Positions 20,208 through 29,134 are shown, numbered from the stretch's first letter. The stretch is 64,000 nucleotides of DNA from Prorocentrum cordatum (GCA_963575745.1 CAUYUJ010017871.1:457725-521724), one strand, 5' to 3'. The notes: a model not told the origin generated them from the sequence alone. Translations and numbers: made by a program.

Positions 20208-20558
20208 CGCGCGCCTGGGGCTGATCCCAAGCTCGTGGGAGCTCCTGCGCTCGTCATTCTTTAGATTCTCCAGCTCCGCGGCTCGGATGCTGGTGCTGGT
20301 CACGATGTCGTGGAAATTGATCGCGAGGAGGCGCTCCATGAGGCAGAGGAACTCAGGGAAGTCGGTGCTACCGGGCAAGTGGGCCGCGAGCCGGAAGTAG
20401 TGCGATGGCTTCTGGGGCAGCCGCTTGTTCAGAGTCTCACGGGGCCCCATGGCAGCCGTCTCCGCGTCGAGCGCCAACACGACCTCCTCCCAGAGCGCGT
20501 AGAGTTCGGCGACGTGGGCTGCCTTGAGGGGCGTCAAGTCGTGGACCATCCCCACGAC
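20208..20558 (-). CDS. EF-hand gene, exon I (3'-most found)
   Basis: Acceptor TTGGTCAATCAG at 20570-20559, then in phase 0 VVGMVHDLTPLKAAHVAELY, a helical stretch. It ends with STDFPEFLCLMERLLAINF, the helix-after-loop pattern of an EF-hand. A possible donor GTGAAAAG follows SPRRA at about 20207. The calcium-loop itself is not obvious here, so the hand is degenerate or split by the preceding intron. It follows the same strand and order as the other EF-hand exons. The protein's C-terminus is not identified. Confidence 0.5.
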
Positions 20559-20736
20559 CTGATTGACCAACAAAGGGCCCCTAACCCGTTGGGAGAGGAC
20601 CTAAGCTAGGCGGGCCAGAAAAATTGGGATAAGGGGTTGTTTTCGCAGGTGCATCGAGCCAAGCCGCCAAAAATTATGATCCCTAATGCGAGGACGGGGA
20701 CCTCAGTGAGGCTACGTCTTCATCGTGCTGTTAGGG

Positions 20737-20891
20737 TTAGGTTGGGCATGTACTCCTACAGGAGGGTCTCGGACGAACAATTAGCAATGGACCAAAATAC
20801 ACGAACACAGTCAAACAAAGTCCCGAACTCATCCCCAGACTATTTGTTTGACTATCTTTGAAGAGTCCTCCTGTAGAGGGACAGGCCCGAC
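20737..20891 (+). mobile_element. Family A element, copy A2, within an EF-hand gene intron
   Basis: Left TTAGGTTGGGCATGTACTCC, right inverted GTAGAGGGACAGGCCCGAC; 155 bp. The interior has CATCCCCAGACTATTTG, shared with A1, A3, A5 and A6. It sits between the exon ending near 20892 and the exon starting at 20558. On the coding strand its end reads GAC then GTCGGGCC, a GT donor at the element boundary. Confidence 0.85.
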
Positions 20892-21059
20892 GTCATATCA
20901 GTCCCAGGGGTTCTCCTCTGTCCTCGAGGGGGGGCCTGCTCGAAGGGCAGGAGGCCCGCCCCCTCGCCGTCGCACCGCGCGAAGATGGCCCGGAACTCCC
21001 GCACCTCCTGCGCCGCAAACCCGCAGGCGGCCTCGGCGCACCGCAGCTTGTGGTGGTAC
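20892..21059 (-). CDS. EF-hand gene, exon H
   Basis: Acceptor GACGCGAG at 21067-21060, then YHHKLRCAEAACGFAAQEV followed by EFRAIFARCDGEGAGLLPFE. The latter is a helix and a calcium-type loop starting Asp-Gly-Glu-Gly-Ala-Gly. The 12th-position Glu is shifted, so binding may be weak. The 3' end is set at the GT of family A element A2. The phase to the next called exon does not close, so a small exon may be missing or the donor may lie upstream. Confidence 0.5.
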
Positions 21060-21269
21060 CTCGCGTCGGCGTCCTCTCGGGACGACGTACGGCTCGGGTT
21101 CGAGGGGGACTCGGGGTCGGCACGACGGGGCCATCGTGCAAACGACGAGACCCCATGTGGAACTTCACGCGGGCTCCCGCTGCAGACACACCACGGACAT
21201 TGGACCGACAAAATCCGGGACGTGCTCGTCAAAAAGCGTCGGTCAACCCGATTTCCGGCGCACTCGAGT

Positions 21270-21333
21270 CTTGCGTTTCTCCGATCCTCGTGGGCTGCGC
21301 TCATCATCTTCAAGAACTCATGCACGTCCATGC
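21270..21333 (-). CDS. EF-hand gene, exon G (short)
   Basis: Acceptor CGCCCCTCAG at 21343-21334, then MDVHEFLKMMSAAHED, the exiting helix of an EF-hand (compare SLKEFHKLMRYV upstream). The donor is uncertain. A GA dinucleotide after CACGAG is possible, as dinoflagellate introns often use GA or GC. The upstream intron contains the short TCGGCGAT-repeat relic at 21378-21418. Confidence 0.45.
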
Positions 21334-21377
21334 CTGAGGGGCGACGATAGGGGCGGGCTGGCATGGGGGGGAACATC

Positions 21378-21418
21378 GACATGGAATCGGCGATACATCG
21401 CCGATAGATCGGCGATAG
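21378..21418. repeat. Family C relic
   Basis: ATCGGCGATACATCGCCGAT repeated once and a half, without the outer arms; a decayed family C copy inside an intron of the EF-hand gene. Confidence 0.45.
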
Positions 21419-21559
21419 GCCCTCGACAGTGAATCCACACGTTCCTTGGCAGGTTGGGGCCATCGGGCCCCTATCGGCGATCCATGGGTGATTGGGGGTC
21501 CATGCTTCCCGCCCTATGCCCTGTCCCCCCTAGCGTTGCCCCTGAATGCCGGGGTCGGC

Positions 21560-21748
21560 CGCAGCCGGCACGAACGCGAGCAGCCTCTCGCCGACGTCCC
21601 GCAGGTCCACGCCGCGGAAGAGGGCCGGGGCGTAGTCCTCGCCCAGGAGGCCGAGGAGCACGTCGGGCCGCAGGAGGGAAGGCACCAGCCTTCGTTCGCC
21701 GTCGCCCGCGGGGACGACCTTCTTGGAAGCGCACTGGTCGAAAATCAC
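21560..21748 (-). CDS. EF-hand gene, exon F
   Basis: A strong acceptor, TCTCCTCTTCTCTAG, ends at 21749. Phase-0 translation then reads VIFDQCASKKVVPAGDGERR and continues through LLGLLGEDYAPALFRGVD. Joined to the upstream exon the protein runs GFTPEE-VIFDQ, a smooth helix. The exon is mid-protein linker or a very degenerate hand. The 3' end is uncertain (a GTGCCGG donor near 21563 is possible). It directly follows a hairpin-containing intron. Confidence 0.6.
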
Positions 21749-21763
21749 CTAGAGAAGAGGAGA

Positions 21764-21859
21764 GAACGCCACAAATATACACTTTTGGCGCTCCGCGCGG
21801 ACTTCTTGGATCCGCGCTGGGTTCTCCGGCGGCGCCTCAGAAGTTTACGTCTGTGGCGT
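21764..21859 (-). mobile_element. Family B hairpin, copy B3, in intron 21892-21749
   Basis: A short version (about 95 bp) without the central GGCGCCGG block's full length. Ends ACGCCACAAATATACACTTT and AGTTTACGTCTGTGGCGT are inverted copies. The 144-nt intron has donor GTGAAG and acceptor CTAG. Both exon junctions show AGGTGA, a 6-bp direct repeat that could be a target-site duplication. Confidence 0.8.
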
Positions 21860-21892
21860 GTTTCCCTCTCCGATCGCCGTCCATCTCTTCAC

Positions 21893-22249
21893 CTCCTCGG
21901 GGGTGAAGCCGTGAACCTTCCTCCGGCAGGCCCGCTCCTCGGAGCGAAGGTGGCGCAGGACTCGGGTCAGGTTGACCCAGTCCAGCCGCTGCTCCACCTT
22001 CACGCTGTGCCAGAAGGACCGCGGACCCGAATACGTTGGCGCGCTGAGCTCCGGCTTGACGCCAAGCTCCCTCAGGATGGTGACTATGCTCACGACGTCT
22101 GGGAACCCCAGGTCCGAGAGTACCCTCTTCGCAAGGTCCACGTGCACGACCTCGAACTCGTCTGCGACATGCAGATCCATGGCCTGGCGGACCCTGTGCA
22201 GCTCATCGTCCTCACGCGCGTGCACGTACCGCATGAGCTTATGGAACTC
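21893..22249 (-). CDS. EF-hand gene, exon E
   Basis: 357 nt, 119 codons, phase 0 at both ends. It begins EFHKLMRYVHAREDDELHR, completing the EF-hand whose loop lies in the previous exon. Then VDLAKRVLSDLGFPDVVSI and FWHSVKVEQRLDWVNLTRVL follow, ending CRRKVHGFTPEE. The upstream junction uses a GA-AG intron (22407-22250). The intron ends share AGGA, so the exact cut is ambiguous but the frame is not. Helix-rich and charged, cytosolic in type, with no signal peptide. Confidence 0.65.
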
Positions 22250-22407
22250 CTCAGCGGCAGATATGATCGCGCTTCGCGCTGCGCGAAGCGTGAATGACTT
22301 CGCGCTGCCGCGCCGCGCCCCTGGTGGAGAAGAGGCGGACGAGGAGGATGAGAATGAGGAGTCGTGAATCGCGAATAACTTCGCACCCTCGTGGCGGCCC
22401 TTGGTTC

Positions 22408-22527
22408 CTTCAGGCTGAGGCAGCTGGAGTTGTCGAGGTCCACAAGCTCGATCAGATCCTGCAGCACCTCCCTCGGGACTCTCCATCCGAGCCACCGCAA
22501 TGCCAGCCGCGTCTGGTGGTGCGAGAT
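22408..22527 (-). CDS. EF-hand gene, exon D with a calcium loop
   Basis: Acceptor TGTCAATCGAG at 22538-22528, then in phase 0 ISHHQTRLALRWLGWRVP, and LIELVDLDNSSCLSLK at the end. The loop DLDNSSCLSLKE has Asp at 1 and 3, Ser at 5 and Glu at 12, the last supplied by the next exon. Position 6, usually Gly, is Ser. 120 nt, phase 0 to 0. The upstream intron (22714-22528, 187 nt) contains family B copy B4. Confidence 0.6.
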
Positions 22528-22537
22528 CTCGATTGAC

Positions 22538-22730
22538 AGAACAACAAAATATAAAGTACATCATCAAGCATAGTCATAAGCATTCGGAGGTCCGCGCGAA
22601 CATCATTCGATGGGCGCTGAAACCCCTTCTCCTGGCGCGCGGAGCGCGCCACCAGGGGGAGTCCGGCGCCGATCCACGAAATGCGTGCTGACCTCCGAAA
22701 GTGTTTGCTCATACCGATTTTGTTGTTCCA
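22538..22730 (-). mobile_element. Family B hairpin, copy B4 (GGAGGTCCGCGCG subtype)
   Basis: Outer inverted repeat AACAACAAAAT (22540-22550) and ATTTTGTTGTT (22717-22727), then AGCATTCGGAGGTCCGCGCG and its inverse, and a CTGGCGCGCGGAGCGCGCCA palindrome at the centre. The intron donor GTATGAGC (22714) lies inside the terminal repeat, so about 13 nt of the upstream exon appear to belong to the element. Confidence 0.8.
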
Positions 22731-22832
22731 ATGGAGTCGTCGTCCTCCTTAAGAGATTCAACCTCGACGCCCATCGCGCGCGCGAATGCCTCCTCTCGGC
22801 GTCGCTCGGACGCGACTTTCCTGCGCGTGCTT
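22715..22832 (-). CDS. EF-hand gene, exon C
   Basis: Encodes STRRKVASERRREEAFARAM and VEVESLKEDDDSIGTTKS, ending in phase 0 at donor GTATGAGC. The 5' end (acceptor GGGCGCACAG at 22833) is tentative, and its phase with exon B is not resolved. The acidic EDDDS stretch before ISHHQ in the next exon fits a diverged EF-hand loop and helix. The last four or five codons overlap the hairpin's terminal repeat. Confidence 0.45.
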
Positions 22833-23029
22833 CTGTGCGCCCGAAAGGGAGGCCATGGGGCAATCGAATTCCTCCCAGCTCCGCGAAGCGGCTTGCATGG
22901 CTCCAGGTGTCGAGCCAGTGGACCCCTCAAGACTCAAACGAAAAACAGGCCACGATCAGGGACGGGGTACGAGCTTGCCAGCCGGACTGGGGCAGGCGCC
23001 CCACACCGCGAACTGAAAGCCTACGGCAT

Positions 23030-23200
23030 ACCGCTCTTCGTCCAACGCGTCTGAGCGGCGTCCGGTCCTGGTCCGCGTGCCGCTCCTCGCGGGTCAGGCC
23101 CTCGCGGGAGCGGTACAGCTCCAGGAACAGCCACGCCTCGCCGCCGCTGACCTCCAGCGCCGGAGCGGCAGCCGGCGCAGGCACGCTCCGTGTCTGGGTC
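23030..23200 (-). CDS. EF-hand gene, exon B (limits uncertain)
   Basis: Contains VSGGEAWLFLELYRSREGLT followed by Arg-Glu-Glu-Arg, a pattern of helix plus charged linker often seen between hands in this protein type. Donor GTATGCCG after GRRA (about 23039) is plausible; the acceptor is not fixed (CAG near 23206 is possible). Strand, order and composition agree with the neighbours. Confidence 0.4.
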
Positions 23201-23520
23201 ATCATCCTGCTGGTGCTGTTGCGCGGCTTGCTCCTGTGGAGTGGCTCCGAGGCCGTGCCCAACATCGGGCTCTTGGGCCTCTCGCGGGAGCAGGAAAGAG
23301 ACTCTACCACCACCAGAGCTCCATAGAACTCCGTTCCCAGGGGCCATCACCCTCCGAGCTGGTGGCACTCCGTTCTGGGCACTCTTCTCTGGGGGCGCGC
23401 CCAGGAAAGGGATGCCACCAGCTCGGGGGGGGGGCGGCCAGCCCCCCTAATTAGCTGGAGGTGCTGGATCTTTCTTCTCGAGTGGGCCTCTGGACGGGGC
23501 AGCCGTCGGACACAGAGGAA

Positions 23521-23700
23521 CAACACAAACGTCAAACACATGATCTTTCGAAGTTTCGCGCGGGTTTCTCGGCTCGGCGCTGGACCATCACCTGGCGGCG
23601 CCTGTGGTGCCGCCCCTGGCGCATTTCGCATGCGAAGGCGGGGCAGCTCCGACCCACGAAATCCGGGCGGACTGCCAAAAGCTTATGTTGATGCCGCTGC
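23521..23700 (-). mobile_element. Family B hairpin, copy B5
   Basis: Diverged ends AACGTCAAACACATGATCTT and AAAAGCTTATGTTGATGCCG, with the centre CACCTGGCGGCGCC and GTGCCGCCCCTGGCGC. It lies in the long intron after exon A of the EF-hand gene. Confidence 0.65.
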
Positions 23701-23780
23701 TTATTCCTCGATGACAGGCGAAGGGCTCTGGAGCCAAAAGCCCTTCGCGGGACGAGCTCGGTGGCCTCACGGTGGTCTAC

Positions 23781-24971
23781 CCTGTTGGAGCTGGCAGTGT
23801 CGTCGGTGAGGTCGATGCCCGCATCCTCGGCGCACTCTATCACGGCGTTGCGGTTTGGCACGTGGCCGAGTGTCACCAGCAGCTTGGTCAAGGTCCTCTC
23901 CTTCGTGTAGTCGAAGACATTGACGAGGCACTCGGATATTTTGCCCACCTCGTGCTCCCGGGTCCTACGCATGAAGAGCAGGAACTCGTGCTTGCAGAGG
24001 TGGCCCAAGTTGCTCACGTCGACGCTCCTAAAGATATCCTGTGCCTCATCCGAGCTGAGCGTGTAGTTCAGGTAGTGCAGCATCCTTGAGGTCTCCTCCA
24101 GGTCCAGCGTGCCCGAATGGTCACAATCGAAGGTGTCGAAGGCGCCCATTAGCCGGTTGTACTCCACCCTGCAAAAGCCCGCGCGTGACTCCATGATCCT
24201 CCAGAACTCGTCGAACTCATCAGCGTCGATTGCCCCATCCCGGTCCTCGTCCACCTCCTCGAATATCCCTTTGATCACAAAATCCATAGGCTTCATGCCC
24301 AGCTGTAGCAGCAAGGCGGAGATTTCCTGCATGTCGAGCTTGCCCGACCTGTCCTCGTCGGCGCCGTGGAAGGCCAGCCTCTGGTCGATGAGTCTCCTCT
24401 CCAAGTAGAGCTGCACGATGTTGCAGAACTCGCGGAGGTCCACGGTGGCGTAGATTGAGACCTCCTCAGCCACCTCGTTGATCCTCTCGACCACGGGGTG
24501 GAACCCGAGAAAGGTCAGCGCGGACGACAAAGAGTCTTTGTGTACCTCCCCGTCTTTCTTGAAGCGGTTGAACACGGAGATCAGGTGGTCCTCGCTCAGC
24601 ATCCGCTTCACGCGCGTCGAGATTGTCTCTGAGCAGCTCGGCTCTATCAAGACCTCGGGGGAGGGGTGCGCAGACTTGGACGGCGGCCTCACCGAGCTCC
24701 ACCTCCTCGACGGCGTCTCGTCCTTCAGTGAGAAGCTCCGCCTGTCCCCGGCGGCGGCCTGCGGGCTGCCGCCGTGCACTGGCGTGGGCCAAGGGGAGGC
24801 TACCGAGCTCCGCCGCGTGCCCTTTTCCGCAACGCCTGGCGCGCATGGGCTCGCGTGTGCGCTGGTGCGACGGCAGGCACGAGGGCTCTGCGTCTGCACC
24901 TGGAACAGCGCCCGCCTCAACCCTCCACCGCCCTGCGGCTCGGGCTCGCCGAGGGCATCCTTGGAGAGCTC
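23781..24971 (-). CDS. EF-hand calcium-binding protein, exon A with at least three EF-hands
   Basis: The main exon: 1191 nt, phase 0 to 0. Acceptor CTGTCTAG (AG 24973-24972) starts it in frame with ELSKDALGEPEPQ; donor GTAGACC follows Arg at 23781. A Ser/Pro-rich basic N-terminus precedes an EF-hand array. Clear loops are DEDRSGKLDMQE, DEDRDGAIDADE and DCDHSGTLDLEE; a fourth, DVSNLGHLCKHE, has lost most ligands, and an earlier pair near KKDGEVHKDS is degenerate. No membrane segment. EF-hand proteins bind calcium in the cytosol as sensors or buffers; the partner is unknown. At least eight exons down to 20.2 kb appear to continue it, giving a large multi-EF-hand protein. Family C element C2 supplies the acceptor. 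Confidence 0.8.
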
Positions 24972-25172
24972 CTAGACAGTGCCCGAGTAGATGGTTCAGA
25001 GGGTCGCCTCCACATCGGCGATGCATTGCTGCCGCATCGGCGGCGTCGGCGGTGCATCGGCGACGCCAGCGTGGAGAACGTCGGGGTCAACATCAGGCGC
25101 ATCGCCGAAGCACTGGCGATGCGGCGCGATCCTCCGACCCCATCTGCTCCGACCCCATCTGGGAAGCATAGA
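24972..25172 (-). mobile_element. Family C element, copy C2, adjoining EF-hand exon A
   Basis: CATCGGCGATGCATTGCTGC-type repeats between CCTAGACAGTGCCCGAGTAG and GACCCCATCTGCTCCGACCC arms. On the coding strand the element ends CTGTCTAG exactly where exon A begins. The donor of this intron was not found; copy C3 lies 220 bp further upstream. Confidence 0.75.
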
Positions 25173-25219
25173 CATCTCCTCCCCAGACCCCCGACACCAT
25201 ATTTGTTGATTACGTCGGC

Positions 25220-25370
25220 CACAAAGGTCTCGACCCATTCCCCAAGAACGATTTTTCAACCTGAATCGTTTCTGACGGTCCAGAGGACCGGTAAGGGCCC
25301 CCCAGCGGCCGAAAATTAAGGAAAACCTCCCGCCGTGATTTATTCGTGTCTCGACGGGGTCTGGCTCCCC
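25220..25370 (+). repeat. Dispersed repeat F, copy 1
   Basis: GGTCTCGACCCATTCCCC, then GAATCGTTTCTGACGGTC, AGGGCCCCCCAGCGGCCGAA and CTCCCGCCGTGATTT. Consensus across copies: about 150-170 bp, starting GAGGTCTCGACCCATTCCCC and ending TTTTTCATGACTCGAGGGGG. Other clear copies: 29365-29480 (-), 30370-30500 (-), 32160-32330 (-), 32465-32640 (+), 33690-33830 (+), 35165-35310 (-), 39055-39170 (-), 54060-54250 (+), 54585-54740 (+), 55105-55290 (+); partial ones at 27830-28085, 29900-29970, 50740-50845 and 51310-51420. Confidence 0.75.
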
Positions 25371-25389
25371 GCAACTGATCCTTCGAGAA

Positions 25390-25586
25390 CTCCTAGATGG
25401 GGTCCGGGTAGATGGGGTAGGAGGATCACGCTGCATCGGCGATGCCTCGGCCGGCGACGTCAGCGGTGCATCGGCGACGTCGTCATGGATAAAACCAGGT
25501 TCCACATCGCGCCGCATCGCCGATGTATCGCCGATGCGGCGCGATCCCCCGATTCCATCTACTCGGACCCCATGTGGGAGGCTAAG
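25390..25586 (+). mobile_element. Family C element, copy C3
   Basis: Well-preserved arms: CCTAGATGGGGTCCGGGTAG at the left and CATCTACTCGGACCCCATGT at the right, with GCATCGGCGATGCCTCGG repeats inside and a central spacer containing AAAACCAGG. 25600-26040 beyond it shows no recognised gene. Confidence 0.75.
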
Positions 25587-26042
25587 AATCCAATCGGTCA
25601 AGGACGGGGCATAACAAATCCATTCAAAATCGGTATCCGGATCCCTCCTGCAGTCCATCTGGTACAATTTTTCATTTCGGGTCCGTTTCTGATGGTCCCA
25701 GATCTCGACATTGCCCCCGATGGCCGACACAGGCAACAAAAGCCTCCTCGAACTCAGAAGCCTCGAACCTCTCCCGCCCCCGCAGCTCCCCAGAACAAAT
25801 GCTGCGCTACCTCTCAGACCCCCAGCCGATTCCAAGCCGTGGGCATCCTCCCAACCTCGAGGACACGCAAACATGCATTAAGGCACGTGTATTAGCGACG
25901 AGTCCTGCCTCCACACTAAGGCAGCGCGCTCCGCCACCAAATCGCGCGGGGCTGGCGCCATTCGTCGGGGGTGCCTTCGCCAATCCATGGATCTGGCGGT
26001 CGCGCGCCAGATCCATGCATTCATAATCCATGTTAGCGTGAA

Positions 26043-26184
26043 TTAGGTCGGGCATGTCCTCCTACAGGCGAATTTTGGATGAAAAACAACAATGCCAAAC
26101 ATATAAGAAAATAAAAAAAAAAAAAGAGTATACACATCGTTCACAGACTATTTGTTAATATTCCTCCTGTGGAGGGGGCCCGAT
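26043..26184 (+). mobile_element. Family A element, copy A3
   Basis: Left TTAGGTCGGGCATGTCCTCC, right inverted CCTCCTGTGGAGGGGGCCCG, 142 bp. The interior is A-rich and ends with TTCACAGACTATTTG. On the minus strand the terminal dinucleotide is GA rather than GT. Confidence 0.8.
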
Positions 26185-26404
26185 CTCGTGTTGCAATCTC
26201 GGGGGACCCGCCTGCCCTGTCGCGGCCCTCTCTGCGTCGAACCCGTGCCCAATCCGTGTCGGCCTCGTCGGATCCGTGCCGAAGTCACGTGCCGAATACG
26301 CGTCGGATCCACGCCACATCCGCGTCGAGTCCGCGGCGAGCCCGCGCCGGGCACAAGAGAAGGCACCAGCTTTGGGGACAGGCGATGCCCCCCGAAAGTG
26401 CAAC

Positions 26405-26600
26405 GTAACCTGGCGGCAAGCGAGGGGGGAAGTGAGAAGGAGAAGGTCTTCTCAGAAGGTTCGGAAGTCCCCCGGCCTTCTGAGAAGCTTTCTAAGCCTC
26501 CCCCGAAGACAGACAAAAGCTTCTCAGAAGGCGCCAGGGCTTCTGAGAAGTCCCGCCGCCTTCTGAGAAAGCCTTCCCCCTCTCCCTTCCCCCCCTCGCT
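26405..26600 (+). repeat. TTCTGAGAAGGC palindrome cluster, left copy
   Basis: Five GCCTTCTGAGAAG-type words within GCGAGGGGGGAAGTGAGAAG and CCTTCCCCCTCTC. It is inverted relative to 27619-27805, with about 1 kb between the arms. A diverged third copy is at 31020-31145. 26600-27010 between holds very GC-rich DNA with open frames on both strands, no product recognised. Confidence 0.75.
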
Positions 26601-27015
26601 CGCCGCCGAGTTCAATTCTCGGGTCAGAACTCGGGTCTTCGGCGGCCGTTCGGGACGATCTGGGCATCCCCGGAACGCTCTGGGCGAGGCGCAGCCGCTG
26701 GAACGCATCCCGAGGACGGCAAACCGCCAAGAGACTACGACACCGCCCGAAGACCTCGAACCTCGACCCCGGAAACCTCGAGCCCGAAAAAACCTCGAGC
26801 CTCGAACCTCGAACCCGCCAAGCCTCGAAGAACCGCTCCCCGCGGCAGGCCGCTGGGCGGCTCCCCCCCGGCTGCCGCGCCCCGGGCCCCGTGCCGGCCC
26901 CGCCCTCGGCCGGCGCCGCCGCGGGGGGCGCCGTGCCCGCGTGCGGCGCGGCCGCGGGCTGCCGCGGGCGAGGCGCAGTGCGGCCCGGCGGCGGCGATGC
27001 GCGCCTCTTGGAGCA

Positions 27016-27138
27016 GGATGGTGGTGGTGGTGGTGGTGGTGGTGGTGGTGGTGGTGGTGGTGATGCTGATGCTGATGCTGATGCTGATGCTGATGCTGAT
27101 GCTGATGCTGATGCTGATGCTGATGCTGATGCTGCTGC

Positions 27139-27170
<32 letters not shown>

Positions 27171-27258
27171 GTGATGATGATGCTGATGATGATGCTGGTG
27201 GTGATGATGGTGATGGTGATGATGATGATGATGATGATGATGGTGATGGTGATGATGG

Positions 27259-27304
<46 letters not shown>

Positions 27305-27315
27305 GATGATGATGT
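27016..27315. repeat. (GGT)n, (GATGCT)n and (GAT)n array
   Basis: 27019-27060 GGT, 27061-27140 perfect GATGCT hexamers, then GAT/GGT. It produces an apparent poly-His, poly-Ser or poly-Asp protein of nearly 400 residues, depending on frame. None is credible. Confidence 0.95.
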
Positions 27316-27437
27316 GTCCGCTGCAAATGCTATGCCGAAGTACTGGGCAGATCGGCGGCGCGCGCCTCTCGGAGAAGGATCGGCGGCGAGCGAGGGGGCA
27401 GGGAAAAAGCGACGAGGGGGGAGGCCCAGAAGAAGCA

Positions 27438-27617
27438 ACGCCAGGAACACATAAGCTCTTGGCGCTCCGCGCGGAGTTCTGGGATGCGCGCTGAGCTCCC
27501 CCGCCCAGCGGCGCCTCCGGCGCCGCACCTGGCGCGTGGCGCGCGCCAGAAAGGGGGGGGTCCAGCGCAGATCCCAGAAATCCGCGCGGAACGCCAAAAG
27601 TTAATGTTTATGGCGCT
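27438..27617 (+). mobile_element. Family B hairpin, copy B6
   Basis: ACATAAGCTCTTGGCGCTCC and GGAACGCCAAAAGTTAATGT ends, CGCGCGGAGTT and AAATCCGCGCGG arms, and a GGCGCCTCCGGCGCC palindrome. It is followed by TTTTTCTTCTTTTTGG, a pyrimidine run as at other copies. Confidence 0.8.
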
Positions 27618-27618
27618 T

Positions 27619-27805
27619 TTTCTTCTTTTTGGAAGGCCTTCTCAGAAGGCGGCGGGACTTCTCAGAGGCCCTCGCGCGTTCTGAGAAGTTCTCATCTGCC
27701 TTCGGGGAAGGCGTACAAGAAAACTTCCCAGGAAGCCCGGGGACCTCGGAGCCTTCTGAGAAGGCCCGCCCCTCCTCACTTCCCCCCCCTCGCTCGCCGC
27801 CCATC
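27619..27805 (-). repeat. TTCTGAGAAGGC palindrome cluster, right copy
   Basis: Inverse of 26405-26600, about 75-80% alike by eye, including GGCGGCGGGACTTCTCAGAG and CTCGCTCGCCGCC. Together with the left copy it could form a long hairpin. Confidence 0.7.
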
Positions 27806-28109
27806 TGAGAGCAGGAAGCACGGCATCCACACGGCGGGTTCCGGGGAAACGCTCTTTCATGACTCGGGGGGGTCCAGGCTTCCCCCTCCGAGCTCCTACG
27901 TCTACTCGACCTACTTCGTCCTGAGTCGTTTCTTGACGGCCCCGTCGTGATCTTTTCATGACTCGAGGGGGTCTGGGTTTCCTCCTCTCGTGATTTTTTC
28001 ATGACTCGAGGGGGACCGGATTTCCCCCTCGTCTTGAGTCGTTTCTTGGCGGTCCCGTCGTGATCCTTTCATGACTCGAGGGGTCTGGGCTTCCTCCAAT
28101 GAGCTCTCA

Positions 28110-28265
28110 CCTCCTCCTCCTCCTCCTCCTCCTCCTCCTCCTCCTCCTCCTCCTCCTCCTCCTACCTCCTCCTCCTCCTCCTCCTCCTCCTCCTCCTCCT
28201 CCTCCTCCTCCCTCCTCCCCTCCTCCTCCTCCTCCTCCTCCTCCTCCTCCTCCTCCTCCTCCTTC
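28110..28265. repeat. (TCC)n tract
   Basis: Nearly perfect. 28270-28440 after it is unique, about 80% GC and open on the minus strand (AALRLELSPRALAFARRAAP). It is a possible exon in a TCC and GAC repeat context, not phased. Confidence 0.9.
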
Positions 28266-28439
28266 TCTGAGCTCTTCCCGCTCTCGGGCCTCCGGGGCAA
28301 GCTCTGGGCGGCCGGACCGCAGTACCCCGCGGGGGACCGCGCCCGGCGCGGCGCCGAGGGCGCGGGGGCCGCCCGCCGCGCGAAGGCCAGCGCGCGCGGG
28401 GAGAGCTCCAGCCGCAGGGCGGCATCCTCGGAGGGCGAG

Positions 28440-28735
28440 GGCGACGACGACGACGAGGACGAGATCGATGACGACGACGACCGACGACGAGGACGACCGA
28501 CGACGACGAGGACGAGGACGAGGATGACGACGAGGACGAGGACGAGGACGAGGACGGGGACGGGGAAGAAGAAGGGGACGAGGGTGAGGACGGGGACGAG
28601 GACGACGACGGGGACAAGGACGACGACGAGGACGTCGAGGACGACGACGACGAGGACGGAGACGGGGACTGGGGCGTGGGCGAGGACGACGACGTAACAG
28701 CAGCCAAGTGCCGTGCCGCTAAGAACAGAAGCCGC
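28440..28735 (+). repeat. (GAC)n array with conserved tail, copy 1
   Basis: GACGAC/GAGGAC repeats ending in GTAACAGCAGCCAAGTGCCG. The same tail follows the arrays at 28940-29360 and 31835-32165, so array and tail move as a unit. Asp-rich frames are artefacts. Confidence 0.75.
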
Positions 28736-28939
28736 ATGCACATGCGACGACGAGGGCAGGACGAATGGGGTCCTCAATGGGGTCCTCCTACTCTTTCCTC
28801 CCGCTCCTCCTCGTCTTCCTGCTTCCTCCTCCCTCCTCCTCCCTCCCTCCACCCTCCACCCTCCCTCCTCCCTCCCTCCTCGTCCTCCTCCTTCCTCCCC
28901 GACTCCCTCGATTCATGAAGAACCAATCACGGCGGCATG

Positions 28940-28981
28940 CACAGACGAAGATGACGACAACGACGACGACGACGGAGACCA

Positions 28982-29012
<31 letters not shown>

Positions 29013-29079
29013 CACCGACGACGACGACGACACCGACGACGACGACCGACGACGGCTGACGACGACGACCGACGACGAC

Positions 29080-29134
<55 letters not shown>

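Noticed and set aside
26148-27326. Long minus-strand frame with poly-His and Gln-rich regions
   Set aside because: It is the GAT/GGT/GATGCT array read in frame; the other frames give poly-Ser and poly-Asp equally well.
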